Below, piece by piece: positions 7,901-15,979 of a DNA stretch of 64,000 nt. The stretch covers positions 1 through 64,000 of the forward strand of contig JAGHUS010000006.1 of the NCBI GenBank assembly GCA_018064685.1, given 5' to 3'. Position 1 is the stretch's first letter; every line of letters starts with the position of its first letter. Source of the DNA: Bacteroidales bacterium. GTDB lineage: Bacteria; Bacteroidota; Bacteroidia; Bacteroidales; Bacteroidaceae. Under the pieces are notes generated by a model. That model was not told where the DNA came from. It ran no database searches and was given only the letters and a program-made list of their open reading frames with translations. Made by a program: the position numbers and the translations under genes.

Positions 7901-9591
7901 GGAGCGGTTACGCTGATGTAAGCCTCGCCCTCACCCACATAAGTGATAGTGGCGGTAGTGCCAGTATAAGTTACTCTAGCAACATTCTCATCGGAAGAAG
8001 CAATGGTGACTGTACCATCGTACTCAGCCTCGCTCACGCTGATGGTTACATTCTTTGTGCCATTGTAACCGAGAGCCACGTTCTTGTCTGCGTCAGCAAT
8101 GTTTAGGGTTGCCGTTGCCTTGCCAGAAACTGTCGTGCAGTAGTCGGAGTAGGTGACTCCTGCTCCATAATTGACAACAACTTTGGTCACTGCAGAAGAA
8201 GCTGAAGTATAAATGTATCCAGTAGAGACGTTTTTACCTGAAAGGTCAATTATTGCGGATGTGCCTTGTGCATTGGCTATTGAAGAACCATTGCTGCCGG
8301 TATAGTCAGATTCTGAAAAATAATATGTTACATTAGCACCAGTTACAACAACAGAAGAAATAGCTCCAGGACAGTCGGGGACTTTAATGCTGGCATTCTT
8401 GCCAGTATTCAACTGAATACCCTTGTTCTTGAATCCTTTGACAACCCATGTACTTCCATCAGATGCTGTATATTCGTATGCTTTTCCATATGATCCCCAG
8501 TCTGTTGAAGAAGAAAGTGCGCTTTCATTATTGTAATCTAATGTATAAGAACCGGAAGCGCCACTACCACTTGCTGTCGCAAATACCGCATAGAAATTAG
8601 CATCTGCATTACCCATGTTCTTGCTGGATACAAGATTGGGAGCATTGTCTTGTGTACCTGAAATCTCTGCTTCAGCCCAACCGATGAAGACTACGTCATC
8701 AATGGAAGGTTTTTCTGCAGGGAACGTAATTGCCGAACCTTCAGCTACTGATTGAGTTTCGCCATACTGTTCACCGTTTACAAAGAATTTAGCATCGTGC
8801 GAAGGTGCCTGGTAGGTGTAATAAGCATAAAGGGTGCAATTTGAAGAGGGTTTGTATGTATTACCTGCTTTACCTGCGTTTGCAGAAGTAGGAGTAGAAG
8901 AGGTTGACCAACCAACGAAAGTGTAGTTGGTATTTGCTGTACAAGAAGGCAGAGTTACACCAGCACCAACACTAGCTTCGGTAAGAGAAGGGGTTGAGCA
9001 GGTTCCATTTGTGCCTGCGTTGAAAGTTACGGTATAAGGGTTTGTAGGAGCATCTGCTGTTGTTGAAATAGTTATTCCTGTTATTTGAGCATTTGCTCCC
9101 GTAATCATTAACGAAAGTTCTTTCGATTGATGTGCTGTAGGGATACTGTAGGTGTATGTTTTTTTTGTACTTGCTGTCCACCCTTGAGCAGGAACCACGG
9201 TTGACAACGATGAGTTGCTATAGTTGATTATTGCTACATTAGGTGCACCACCAGAAGCCGAACTGGTAATCTTAATAGTGGTGATTTTTTGATTATTGTA
9301 TGTGGGAAGTGTTAGGACACGACAGTCACCTGTGTTTCCATTTTTCTGCGCCATCAAATAACCACTATTAAGATATACTTTTGATGCATGTCCTATAAAA
9401 GCATCTCCATTGCTATAATAGAAAGTTTCCAAAGTATTGGAATTTCCTGTTGAGACCTTTGTGGATAGATTTGAAGATGTGTACAGGTTATTCGTAGAGA
9501 AATCGTACACATACTCTTCCGCCCACGTCGTCCCCACTCCCACAACGAGTAGACACAGCATGAGCCATGTTTTAAGTAATTTTTGTTTCAT
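4942..9591 (-). CDS. Giant exported protein with InlB-like and Ig-like repeats, probable surface protein
   Basis: The 1549-residue protein has a signal peptide (residues 1-24, cleavage at TTWA-E). Regions in order: an N-terminal beta domain starting YVYDFSTNN; InlB B-repeat-like segments near 186-262 and 265-340 (VTFNAGTNGTC..., FVGWS, FIGWAE); bacterial Ig-like repeats near 490-690; a DUF5689/OB-like segment near 690-880; two more Ig-like repeats near 885-1090; another InlB-like repeat ending LYPVFSKEE; and a C-terminal segment with DLSGRKVVKAQKNHLYIKNG. That end resembles the sorting domains of exported Prevotella proteins, possibly for type IX secretion. It is probably an adhesin or surface-layer protein; the ligand is unknown. 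Confidence 0.8.
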   Translation of the reverse strand: MKQKLLKTWLMLCLLVVGVGTTWAEEYVYDFSTNNLYTSSNLSTKVSTGNSNTLETFYYSNGDAFIGHASKVYLNSGYLMAQKNGNTGDCRVLTLPTYNNQKITTIKITSSASGGAPNVAIINYSNSSLSTVVPAQGWTASTKKTYTYSIPTAHQSKELSLMITGANAQITGITISTTADAPTNPYTVTFNAGTNGTCSTPSLTEASVGAGVTLPSCTANTNYTFVGWSTSSTPTSANAGKAGNTYKPSSNCTLYAYYTYQAPSHDAKFFVNGEQYGETQSVAEGSAITFPAEKPSIDDVVFIGWAEAEISGTQDNAPNLVSSKNMGNADANFYAVFATASGSGASGSYTLDYNNESALSSSTDWGSYGKAYEYTASDGSTWVVKGFKNKGIQLNTGKNASIKVPDCPGAISSVVVTGANVTYYFSESDYTGSNGSSIANAQGTSAIIDLSGKNVSTGYIYTSASSAVTKVVVNYGAGVTYSDYCTTVSGKATATLNIADADKNVALGYNGTKNVTISVSEAEYDGTVTIASSDENVARVTYTGTTATITYVGEGEAYISVTAPSTANYYAINVPQAIKVTATDDRQEATVAIAPETISVYNGSSEDYTVTSDYDGTISVASSKESVATVSYNEGKVTVEGKSVGNATLTISGEGTANYKPFSKDFTITVNKVVPVGIKNLRSQITATSSSAANDYEAEIVDAVVTYVSNGSTPTIYIEDDEAGVAIYAKNTGLAVGDKLNGVVSGKGYIYSGLTELTSITGFEKVSDATVPCTEVTLAQLEEDGMEAWESRRVIVKDLTITSAMSSRNATVEQNGVSIKVNEKASAGCTGDKLSNTDYVVTSIVGYFQDYNSTNQIGVWSEDDINLVEKANAQVVFDLAAGTGTSESPVAFTIGEDNTFPTAVVKDSEGNAIAGATVTYSTGNDAYISVDAETGVVTLKKYASRSNNVRVTASFAGNAEYKSATADYYLTIAKGTPVISFAEPNVEVALDGVANLAAIVDAKYGSLGVTYSSSNPAVASFADASNSTLTLNTEGTTTISAQTVGNDTWKQSNKVSYTLIVTTPSAGYAYVTLDACYNDIEGYTEPLKVVKGRTVTLPNATTTKNGYTFRGWTAAGEVAQTSTAPSLVANNYVANADVTLYPVFSKEENDGESGTDMGWVLKGLNELDLNSTVLIISTSGSTSKILSADQGSTGYFTGRDVTVEDGIVTSNEPTNSNWIISKEGDDYSFTSNSNGYLYNMGCSYSNYERWALSANGEKTYSMESLGGSPYNHSGNYVYLDNSTWRMTTNATLSKIQFFQIDEYDVPGSTTTYYVSRTMNVLELDENATEIAEIDDDEYDRVIVHRTIKAGNWNTLCLPFDMTAAQIEENFGADAEVKILTGLKVNGTSYTMNFSDCDEIGAGIPCMIRVSNAVSTITVEGTVEVDTTEDPEDSASDSSNDNEVTFVGNYAKITVPMNVGNYIISSNKFYYVDSAVTSKGFRGYFNLFSLDGSNDAKALSFSFDENTTAIENVNVNGLDDNNVFDLSGRKVVKAQKNHLYIKNGHKYLAK

Positions 9592-9637
9592 AAGTCTTTA
9601 AATTTTGATATTGATTGATATTGATTGATTGTTTGTG

Positions 9638-11254
9638 CTATTGCCCCGGCACGATGGCACTAGGGTGGGGCGGTGTAGTGATGCGTTCTATGACGCATGT
9701 GTGCCTTTTGCCTTCAGGACCGTTCTTGTCGTAGCTGATGCCAACGAGAAGGACTTCGCCCGAATACTCTAACGCTATGTTGGAATAGTCCTTGCGCTTG
9801 ATCTGGTCGATGGCAGCATCTGCATCCTTGTTATATTTGAGTTCTATCACCATTGCCGGCTTGTCAACATTCCTGCGAGGGATGAACACCAGGTCGGCAA
9901 AGCCCTTGCCACTTGCCAGCTCTCTGTGTATGATGTAGTCGTTCATGGCATGGTAGTAGGCAATGGTGAGCACACAGGCCAATGAGTTTTCGTCATTGTA
10001 GGACAGGATGCTTGTGTTGGAGTCGTGCGCCAGTTCGATGCCTGCTGCCACCGCCTCTTCGTCGCCCGCGAGGGTTGCCTTGAGCAGTTTCTTCGACGCT
10101 TCGAGTGCCTTGGCCACATTCCATTTGCAGCTTGCCACGGCATTCACCATCTCCATACGCGCCTCTTTGTTCGGAATGAAACACTCCTGCTCGTTCTTGT
10201 CGTACGACAGATAACCCAGATGAATGAGCACCGTCAGGACATCGTCCTTCGATCTTACGTCGTGCATGTCATTCGAGAATCCGATTGTATTTACAGGACA
10301 TCGTCCGCCCGAAAGCATGTATATGATATCATCCTTCAGCCCTTCGTAGTTCATCTCGATGTAGGTGGCCACGGAATCGTAGGCACCTGTCGTAGACCAG
10401 AAACTGTCACACTCTCCGCTGGCAATAGCCTCCGTCACAGAGTAGGGATTGTAGATGGAGGGTTCGTCGCCTATTGAATAACCGTCGTACCATGCTTTCA
10501 GGTCATCCATGCTCACATCCGAGCTCTCTGCGAGACATTCCACTTCTTTCGGAGTAAAACCGAAAAAGCGAGACAGGGTGCCTGACTTTACGACGGAATA
10601 CTCACGGAAATTGTTGAGTGCCGACTGCGTGTTGTATTTCTTGATAGGCAGGATGCCTGTCATGTATGCTCCTGCGAAAACATCTTTTGACTTGCCGCCC
10701 TTGAACAATCTGCGCAGCAGTTTCACGTACTCATCCATCACGGCAGGATCATCCGAGAACTCACGGCAGATGGCATCCCACTCGTCTATCAGCACTATGA
10801 ACTTCTCGCCGGTGTACTGCTGTATCCTTATGAGCAGTTCCATCAAATCATCCCCTTCCTCACTCTTCACGTCAGGATAGACTTCGTGAAGTTCCTTCAT
10901 GACATTGCGCTGGATGTATTTGATTATTACTGCATCTTTTCCATAACGTGTGATGAAATCCGTAATATCAAGGCTGATGACGGGATACTTGTTCAGATGC
11001 TTGTCGAACGTAGCTCCGCTTTGTGCAGCCAATCCGTCAAACAATCGTCGGCTATCGCATGATTTGTCGTAGTATGCGCACAGCATGTCCAACGCCATGG
11101 ACTTGCCAAAACGGCGCGAACGGGTCAGACAAGTGTAACGGCGCTCAGTGTCAAGCGTCATATTGATAATTTCAATCATGCCAGTCTTATCAACGTACTC
11201 GCCGTTGATAGCACATCTGAATCCTTCGTTACCTTTGTTGATGAATGTGCCCAT
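9638..11254 (-). CDS. AAA-ATPase-like / PD-(D/E)XK nuclease-like protein (copy 2)
   Basis: The 538-residue protein is a clear paralogue of the product at 1310-2893. It has the same opening (INKGNEGFRCAINGEYVDKTG), Walker A-like SRRFGKSM, Walker B-like VLIDEWD and the C-terminal GFADLVFIPRR...MVIELKY nuclease-like motif. It carries about ten extra residues at the C-terminus (PPHPSAIVPGQ). The two copies flank the toxin-antitoxin pair and the giant surface protein, all within 10 kb. No export signal is present. The biochemical function is unknown; ATP binding and a nuclease fold are the only supported statements. Confidence 0.85.
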   Translation of the reverse strand: MGTFINKGNEGFRCAINGEYVDKTGMIEIINMTLDTERRYTCLTRSRRFGKSMALDMLCAYYDKSCDSRRLFDGLAAQSGATFDKHLNKYPVISLDITDFITRYGKDAVIIKYIQRNVMKELHEVYPDVKSEEGDDLMELLIRIQQYTGEKFIVLIDEWDAICREFSDDPAVMDEYVKLLRRLFKGGKSKDVFAGAYMTGILPIKKYNTQSALNNFREYSVVKSGTLSRFFGFTPKEVECLAESSDVSMDDLKAWYDGYSIGDEPSIYNPYSVTEAIASGECDSFWSTTGAYDSVATYIEMNYEGLKDDIIYMLSGGRCPVNTIGFSNDMHDVRSKDDVLTVLIHLGYLSYDKNEQECFIPNKEARMEMVNAVASCKWNVAKALEASKKLLKATLAGDEEAVAAGIELAHDSNTSILSYNDENSLACVLTIAYYHAMNDYIIHRELASGKGFADLVFIPRRNVDKPAMVIELKYNKDADAAIDQIKRKDYSNIALEYSGEVLLVGISYDKNGPEGKRHTCVIERITTPPHPSAIVPGQ

Positions 11255-11661
11255 GAGTCATATATCCTTTTCAACGCTGCGAATATACAACAAAATTCAC
11301 AACCCGCCAAGATATTTTATAAATAAGGTATAAAAAAGGGTAAAAATAACGCAAGTATGGCTCATTTTTTGCAAATTGTCGGGAGATAATACGTTAAACC
11401 AGCATTATTCATGCAAATTTATTATTTTTGTTTAAAACACGAATTTCCCACGAATTTAATCATAAATACAAGTTTCGCATGTTGCCTTTTATTCAAAATA
11501 ATACATTTATGCAATAGATTTTTAATCACGTATGTTATTTTTATAGCATAATTTAAGAAAATTATAATTTTTTTTGCTAATTTTGCGCTTGATTAAACAT
11601 TTTCCAGCTCCATAGTTTAAGACGTAGTGTAGAGCAATCAGATGGTTACATATTGACTGAA
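11255..11661. other. AT-rich divergent intergenic region
   Basis: About 400 bp separate the minus-strand ATPase copy 2 from the plus-strand TIR gene. The region is very AT-rich. No conserved frame, tRNA or clear repeat is seen. A TAATTTTG box (11578-11585) lies 76 bp before the TIR start, with no good -33 element, so promoter strength cannot be judged. Confidence 0.5.
11578..11585 (+). promoter_or_regulatory. Possible -7 box for the TIR gene
   Basis: TAATTTTG matches TAnnTTTG. The expected -33 TTTG is absent (TTTA at 11552-11555), so this is a weak or regulated promoter candidate. Confidence 0.4.
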
Positions 11662-12912
11662 ATGGCTAAAATTTTCATATCATATAAGCGACAGGACAGA
11701 AAAAAGGTGTTTCCTGTTGTAGAGGAAATAAAACGTAAGACAGGTATAGACTGTTGGATTGACCTTGAGGGGATTGAAAGTGGCGATCAGTTTCAAAATG
11801 TCATAATAGACGCTATAGACAATGCTGATATCGTTGTCTTTATGCTATCTAAAAATTTTATTGCTCCATATAGAGATGAGATAACGGGTAAGATTGACCC
11901 AAGGAAACAAACCTTTCCTGCAAAAGAGGTGCTGTATGCACTTCGTCACAACAAGCGGTTAATTCCTGTAAGTATTGACGGCACAACAGTTTATGATTGC
12001 AAGTGGCTCGATTTTAATTGTAGCGGATTGGATTGTATAGATTGGGGTGACTTGGTGCAGAGGAATAAGTTTTTGGTTAACTTGCAGAAATGGGAGGTAA
12101 AAGGACAGTCTGTTCGCATTCCGGGAAACACGACAGATAGAAAGAATAACAACAATACAGGAAATGAAGAGAAGAAAAACGACGACAATCGTATTGTTGT
12201 AAATATTCTCTTGGCTGCAACTCTTGCAGTTTTTCTCTTTAATTTTATTTGTCCTTGGTTTCTCTCTCCCATTTATTTTAAGATAACCATACCTGTGACC
12301 GCAATATGTTTGTTTCTTGTAGTAAAAGGAAATGAAAAATTATTGTGTGTTGGTTGTTTTATTGCACTTTTATCAGCTGCTTTCAATATATATGGCATTT
12401 GTAATGAATCATCAACAGAATCAGACGAAATCGACACCCTAGCCGAAACAAACATTATATCTGAGAATGCCAATGCTGTAAACGAAAAGACGGACAGTGT
12501 TTCGGTTGTCGTTGCCCCTGTAGTGACAAAGCAACAACCCGATTCCTTGTCGAAGTCACAACCCGAAGTGTCCTCTGTTGCATCACAACCCGGGGTGTCC
12601 ACTGGAACGTCAAAAACTGAACGCAAACAAGAAGATGTCTCTCAACAAACAAATAATACAAATAATAAGGAAACACCCAAGTTGTCGAAGGATGAAAGAT
12701 TTCAGCTGGCATCTAAATCCAACGATTGGAAGAGCATGAGACAGTTGGCGGATGAAGGGTATTCTCGTGCTTATCTGCCGCTTGCCAAACATTATATAAA
12801 GAATGCCAGTCAGCACGATTTGGCAAATAAATACGCGCTTAAAGCTCTGAAAGCGGGTTATTCGGAAGCAAATGATGTATTGAACGAACTAAAAGAACTT
12901 GATTATGATTAA
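11662..12912 (+). CDS. TIR-domain membrane protein with C-terminal Sel1-like repeats
   Basis: The 416-residue protein starts at ATG 11662 (MAKIFISYKRQDR); a TTG 9 bp upstream is less likely. Residues 1-145 form a TIR domain: the first strand FISYKRQD, a CWID strand, an IVVFMLSKNF strand, and AKEVLYALRHNKRLIPV. Its Glu (about residue 89) is placed like the catalytic Glu of NAD-cleaving TIR domains. Three hydrophobic segments follow (about residues 178-199, 203-221 and 225-245). A Ser/Thr/Gln-rich linker then leads to a Sel1-like helical region (LSKDERFQLASKSNDW, then YLPLAKHYIKNA). It overlaps the next gene by 8 bp. TIR proteins often act in NAD+ depletion or signalling; here the activity is inferred. 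Confidence 0.8.
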   Translation: MAKIFISYKRQDRKKVFPVVEEIKRKTGIDCWIDLEGIESGDQFQNVIIDAIDNADIVVFMLSKNFIAPYRDEITGKIDPRKQTFPAKEVLYALRHNKRLIPVSIDGTTVYDCKWLDFNCSGLDCIDWGDLVQRNKFLVNLQKWEVKGQSVRIPGNTTDRKNNNNTGNEEKKNDDNRIVVNILLAATLAVFLFNFICPWFLSPIYFKITIPVTAICLFLVVKGNEKLLCVGCFIALLSAAFNIYGICNESSTESDEIDTLAETNIISENANAVNEKTDSVSVVVAPVVTKQQPDSLSKSQPEVSSVASQPGVSTGTSKTERKQEDVSQQTNNTNNKETPKLSKDERFQLASKSNDWKSMRQLADEGYSRAYLPLAKHYIKNASQHDLANKYALKALKAGYSEANDVLNELKELDYD

Positions 12913-14626
12913 AAACAATAGTGGCACATTTAATAGGAGGTCATTCCTCTTCATTGTGATTTTCTTCTGTTGCATTCTGTCATCCTTTTCTCAGACACTT
13001 AAGGAAAAAGCAGAAAATGGTGATAAGGTTGCACAATACCAGTATGGAAAAAAACTGATTGATGGGCGTAATGCAACCGAAAAAGAAAAGGCAGAAGGAG
13101 TTATTTGGATAACAAGATCTGCTAATCAAGGATATGCCGTGGCACAATGCCAATTGGGATATTGCTACAATACTGGCATGGGTGTTATGAAAAATGGTGC
13201 AACAGCGGTTGCATGGTATCAAACAGCTGCCGATCAAGGGGAGAGTACAGCTCAATACAACTTGGGAGTATGCTATGCAACTGGTAATGGCGTAACACAA
13301 TCAAAAGAAAAAGCATTTATATGGTATAAGAAAGCAGCCGAACAAGGGCAAACAAGTGCAGAAAATGCTCTTGCCAAATGCTATTATTATGGAAATGGAA
13401 CTACAGCTAATCTTAACCTGGCATTTCAGTGGTTTAAGAAATCATCGGAGAAAAACGAAGAAGCTATGTATTATCTTGGCGAATGCTACTATTACGGCTA
13501 TGGTACTACGAAGGATATGAAGATAGCTGCCGAATGCTATAAGAAGACAGAAAACGTCAATGCGCAATATAAGCTGGCTCTTATGATGCTGAAAGGTGAA
13601 GGAATAGAGAAAGACTCCATCGAAGCTGCAAATTTACTGGTAAGTTCTGCTGCTGGTGGATTTTGCATTCCAGGGTGGCAAGAGTATTATGAAAAAGACA
13701 AAGCCAATAAAAAAGCAGAAGAAAAACTTGTGGAATTATGTGGAAATGTACGTACATTTACGCAAGGCTATTTTGCGGGCACCTTGGGCTGCTTGTATCG
13801 TGCCAAGCAAGATTATCAAAATGCAGAGATCTATTTTAAACGCTCTATAAGTGCTGGCAGCTGCCTTGGCTTCTACGGACTTGGCATTATGTACTTTTAT
13901 GTTGCTGCAAATAGCCCGTCTTTATATCCATATTACAACAACTCAGGTCCTTTAGGACTTGAATCTTATATGGAAGAGGACAATTCCGCCATCCTTGAAT
14001 ATGCAAAGACAAAGAAATGGAGTGATACAGATAATGTGACATATTGGCTGGAAGAGGCTATTACGGGATGTGATGACGGAAGTTCTGTTTATGGAGTCAT
14101 GGGCTATAACCTTTACGACCATTTGCTTTTTGCATATGTTGATGAGGTTGGCACAAAAAGAAACATGGCAAAGGCCACAGAAATTGCTGCGCTATGTATA
14201 GCAGATGAAGGTGTGGAATACAGCTATAATGCATGCACAGTATTACGAATGGCACTTGATGAACCCGAACTCGAGAAGAATGTATTCCGCATTTGTCAAG
14301 ACCTTGGGAAACAAATCGGGAATAACAAAGAGCATTGGGCGTATGCAGAAGTAATGGGACTTCTGGGCAGATGCTATTACAAAGGAACAGGAATTGCGAA
14401 AGACTACAATCTTGCCTTTAAATATTTGTCTGCGGCAGCAAATGAAGGAGACAGTGAGGCAATGAGATTATTGGCGGCATGTTATAGGTATGGCCGTGGT
14501 ACGGCTGAGAGTCAGGCAAAAGAGAAGGAGTGGGTTGAAAAGGCTGCTCAATACGGAGACGATAAGGCAAAAAAGATTAAAGAAAGGAGAGAGTCAGCAT
14601 CGCAAAAAAGAAGGAATAGAGTATGA
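12905..14626 (+). CDS. Exported Sel1-repeat protein coupled to the TIR gene
   Basis: The 573-residue product begins at ATG 12905, 8 bp before the TIR stop ends, so translation is probably coupled. A signal peptide (FLFIVIFFCCILSSFSQ) precedes many Sel1-like repeats of the form AQY.LG.CY..G.GV..D...A..WY.KAA.QG, which run over about residues 30-230 and again near 475-560. The middle carries looser helical repeats with Tyr-rich stretches. Sel1 repeats are alpha-helical scaffolds for protein-protein contact. The shared repeat type suggests that it binds the C-terminal Sel1 region of the TIR protein or a common partner; that is inference. Confidence 0.8.
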   Translation: MIKNNSGTFNRRSFLFIVIFFCCILSSFSQTLKEKAENGDKVAQYQYGKKLIDGRNATEKEKAEGVIWITRSANQGYAVAQCQLGYCYNTGMGVMKNGATAVAWYQTAADQGESTAQYNLGVCYATGNGVTQSKEKAFIWYKKAAEQGQTSAENALAKCYYYGNGTTANLNLAFQWFKKSSEKNEEAMYYLGECYYYGYGTTKDMKIAAECYKKTENVNAQYKLALMMLKGEGIEKDSIEAANLLVSSAAGGFCIPGWQEYYEKDKANKKAEEKLVELCGNVRTFTQGYFAGTLGCLYRAKQDYQNAEIYFKRSISAGSCLGFYGLGIMYFYVAANSPSLYPYYNNSGPLGLESYMEEDNSAILEYAKTKKWSDTDNVTYWLEEAITGCDDGSSVYGVMGYNLYDHLLFAYVDEVGTKRNMAKATEIAALCIADEGVEYSYNACTVLRMALDEPELEKNVFRICQDLGKQIGNNKEHWAYAEVMGLLGRCYYKGTGIAKDYNLAFKYLSAAANEGDSEAMRLLAACYRYGRGTAESQAKEKEWVEKAAQYGDDKAKKIKERRESASQKRRNRV

Positions 14627-14680
14627 ACTAACCATACTGTATACTATAAGAGCGTGATTAAAATCCTTTTATCCAGCTAG

Positions 14681-14702
14681 TCCCCCTTCCAAAACCGCTG
14701 CG
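14681..14702. repeat. Short dispersed repeat (tcccccttccaaaaccgctg)
   Basis: A 22-bp sequence starting tcccccttccaaaaccgctg recurs in the same orientation at 15266-15287. The two copies bracket the orphan antitoxin gene. The second copy continues into a longer array of aaaaccgctgcggtttt-type units. Confidence 0.7.
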
Positions 14703-14813
14703 ATATTATTTCGTTTCCCCAAGGCCGCCGTTTCCATCCATCCCTAAACAACTACTTTCCTAAACGGCTGAAACTGAGCAAAAGTGACAGTTGAATTACT
14801 TATTTTGGAGGAT

Positions 14814-14886
14814 TTACTCCCTGTCCTTTGTCAATGGAGAAAGTTTGGACGGGTCACGCCAAGTGTTCCATAAAAGATGGATGTAG
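14814..14886 (-). pseudogene. Possible C-terminal remnant of a RelE/ParE-type toxin
   Basis: Directly after the antitoxin stop, in the minus-strand frame, about 23 codons read IYIHLLWNTWRDPSKL... before a stop. This resembles the last strand and tail of RelE/ParE-type toxins (hydrophobic strand, W/F-D/N-x-x-x-x-P-x-K-L). No start codon or N-terminal part is present. The match is short and by eye only. Confidence 0.3.
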
Positions 14887-14892
14887 ATATTC

Positions 14893-15141
14893 TTATACCC
14901 AGTTCAAGGACTCTGTTTCAATCTCTTCCTGTGTCACACCCACGCCTTCAAGTGCTGATTCTTCACTTACACGAAGTCTTTCTTGCACTTCCTGCAGTGA
15001 GTAATGACATGGCTCGTCAACGCCAGCCTGATTGAAGTCGGCGATGACACTACTAATGCGGTTCAGCAATGCTGAATCAGTAATTCCGAGGATAAACTGA
15101 GCCAGTTGTATCTTTCTGCAATCCATTGTCATTGTATCCAT
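14893..15141 (-). CDS. Orphan antitoxin-like protein, 82 aa
   Basis: The 82-residue product (MDTMTMDCRKIQLAQFILG..., then YSLQEVQERLRVSEESALEGVG) resembles small Bacteroidetes antitoxins paired with RelE-type toxins, in which a short helical N-terminus precedes a 'S..EA...L..S..Q...G.G' helix. The start at 15141 is chosen because a promoter -7 box lies at 15165-15172, so the longer frame beginning at 15195 would start upstream of transcription. A further ATG is at 15132. No intact toxin gene follows; only a possible 23-codon remnant does. Confidence 0.5.
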   Translation of the reverse strand: MDTMTMDCRKIQLAQFILGITDSALLNRISSVIADFNQAGVDEPCHYSLQEVQERLRVSEESALEGVGVTQEEIETESLNWV

Positions 15142-15164
15142 ACGATTATTTTCAGAACTGATTG

Positions 15165-15195
15165 CAAAGATACGAACTTTTTTGCTATCCGCCAA
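15165..15195 (-). promoter_or_regulatory. Promoter for the orphan antitoxin gene
   Basis: On the minus strand TATCTTTG (15165-15172) fits TAnnTTTG, with TTGG (15192-15195) 19 bp upstream as the -33 element. Transcription should begin near 15158, which fixes the coding start at 15141 or 15132. Confidence 0.6.
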
Positions 15196-15265
15196 GTGTT
15201 TTGCAGAATATCTGTAATAACATCACGTATGGTCGGTTCCCATCACCTTTTATAGTCGGTTCCCA

Positions 15266-15385
15266 TCCCCCTTCCAAAACCGCTGCGGTTTTATTTCAAA
15301 ACCGCACGGGTTTCATTTCAAAATCGCTGCGGTTTTGATTTGAAATCGCAGCGGTTTTGAACCGTCCAACCTAGGCTGGACGGTT
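15266..15385. repeat. Array of aaaaccgctgcggtttt units and a hairpin
   Basis: Four diverged units of an A/T-flanked ccgctgcgg core lie in tandem and inverted order (15275-15358), so imperfect stem-loops can form. A perfect 9-bp stem, aaccgtcca (15360-15368) with tggacggtt (15377-15385), follows. These look like noncoding repeat elements; no function is known to me. Confidence 0.65.
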
Positions 15386-15781
15386 AAGTGATGCTGCATG
15401 ATAATTTTGTTAGTGCTGCGTCAACTGTACAAAACCGTAGCAACATTCCGACATCAATGCTGCAAGTTAATATCACACTTTTCGCACAAAAAGCGTGTTT
15501 TTGCCCAAAACAGTGGAGGAGAAAAAAGTACCTCCACCGAGTTAAACCATTATGTTCTAAACAAATACAAAGAAAGTGGAGGGTGGAGGCAAAAAAAACT
15601 TTTTATGACACTCCCCGATTCTTATCGGACAGCAATAAACCACGCCCTTTTATACAGGCCGAAAGACTTTGGCAGATGTTAACCATGCAATCTAGGCACA
15701 GCCGCATAAAATCGAAAAAAATGGGCATGCCAGTCAGACTGACACACCCACCACACATAGATTATTTCAGCAAGGTTATGA
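15386..15781. other. Intergenic stretch, no convincing gene
   Basis: About 400 bp without a credible gene. The open frames have low-complexity, unconserved-looking products and no ribosome binding site. A short stem gtggagg/cctccac occurs near 15510-15540. Nothing else is seen. Confidence 0.45.
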
Positions 15782-15973
15782 TCAATATTTCTTGAATGCG
15801 TACTTGTCGCGCATAGCCTGTTGCGTCTCGGCATCGAGCGAGGTGAAATACCCCTTCCATCCGGGACAGAAGTTGATGTGCCAACGCCAAAAGCGGCCAA
15901 GCAGCGACTTGGGATTCTTCTCATAGCTGGCACGCAACTTGCAGTTCGCGCATTTGTATGTTTTCTCTGCCAT
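15782..15973 (-). CDS. Small conserved-looking protein with a CxxC motif, 63 aa
   Basis: The 63-residue product starts MAEKTYKCANCKLRASYEKNP. It contains one CxxC pair and an aromatic-rich centre (RFWRWHINFCPGWKGYF), ending in a charged helix. A second Cys lies in the centre, so a single metal site is possible. It is 6 bp downstream of the membrane protein gene on the same strand, so the two are likely co-transcribed. I do not know its function. Confidence 0.7.
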   Translation of the reverse strand: MAEKTYKCANCKLRASYEKNPKSLLGRFWRWHINFCPGWKGYFTSLDAETQQAMRDKYAFKKY

Positions 15974-15979
15974 AATAGG

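Noticed and set aside
15266-15385. Possible CRISPR array
   Set aside because: Units vary in orientation and length and there are no regular spacers or cas genes.
15388-15795. A 135-codon frame in the 15.4-15.8 kb gap
   Set aside because: It is low in plausible structure, has no ribosome binding site or promoter, and runs into the opposite end of the 63-residue gene.
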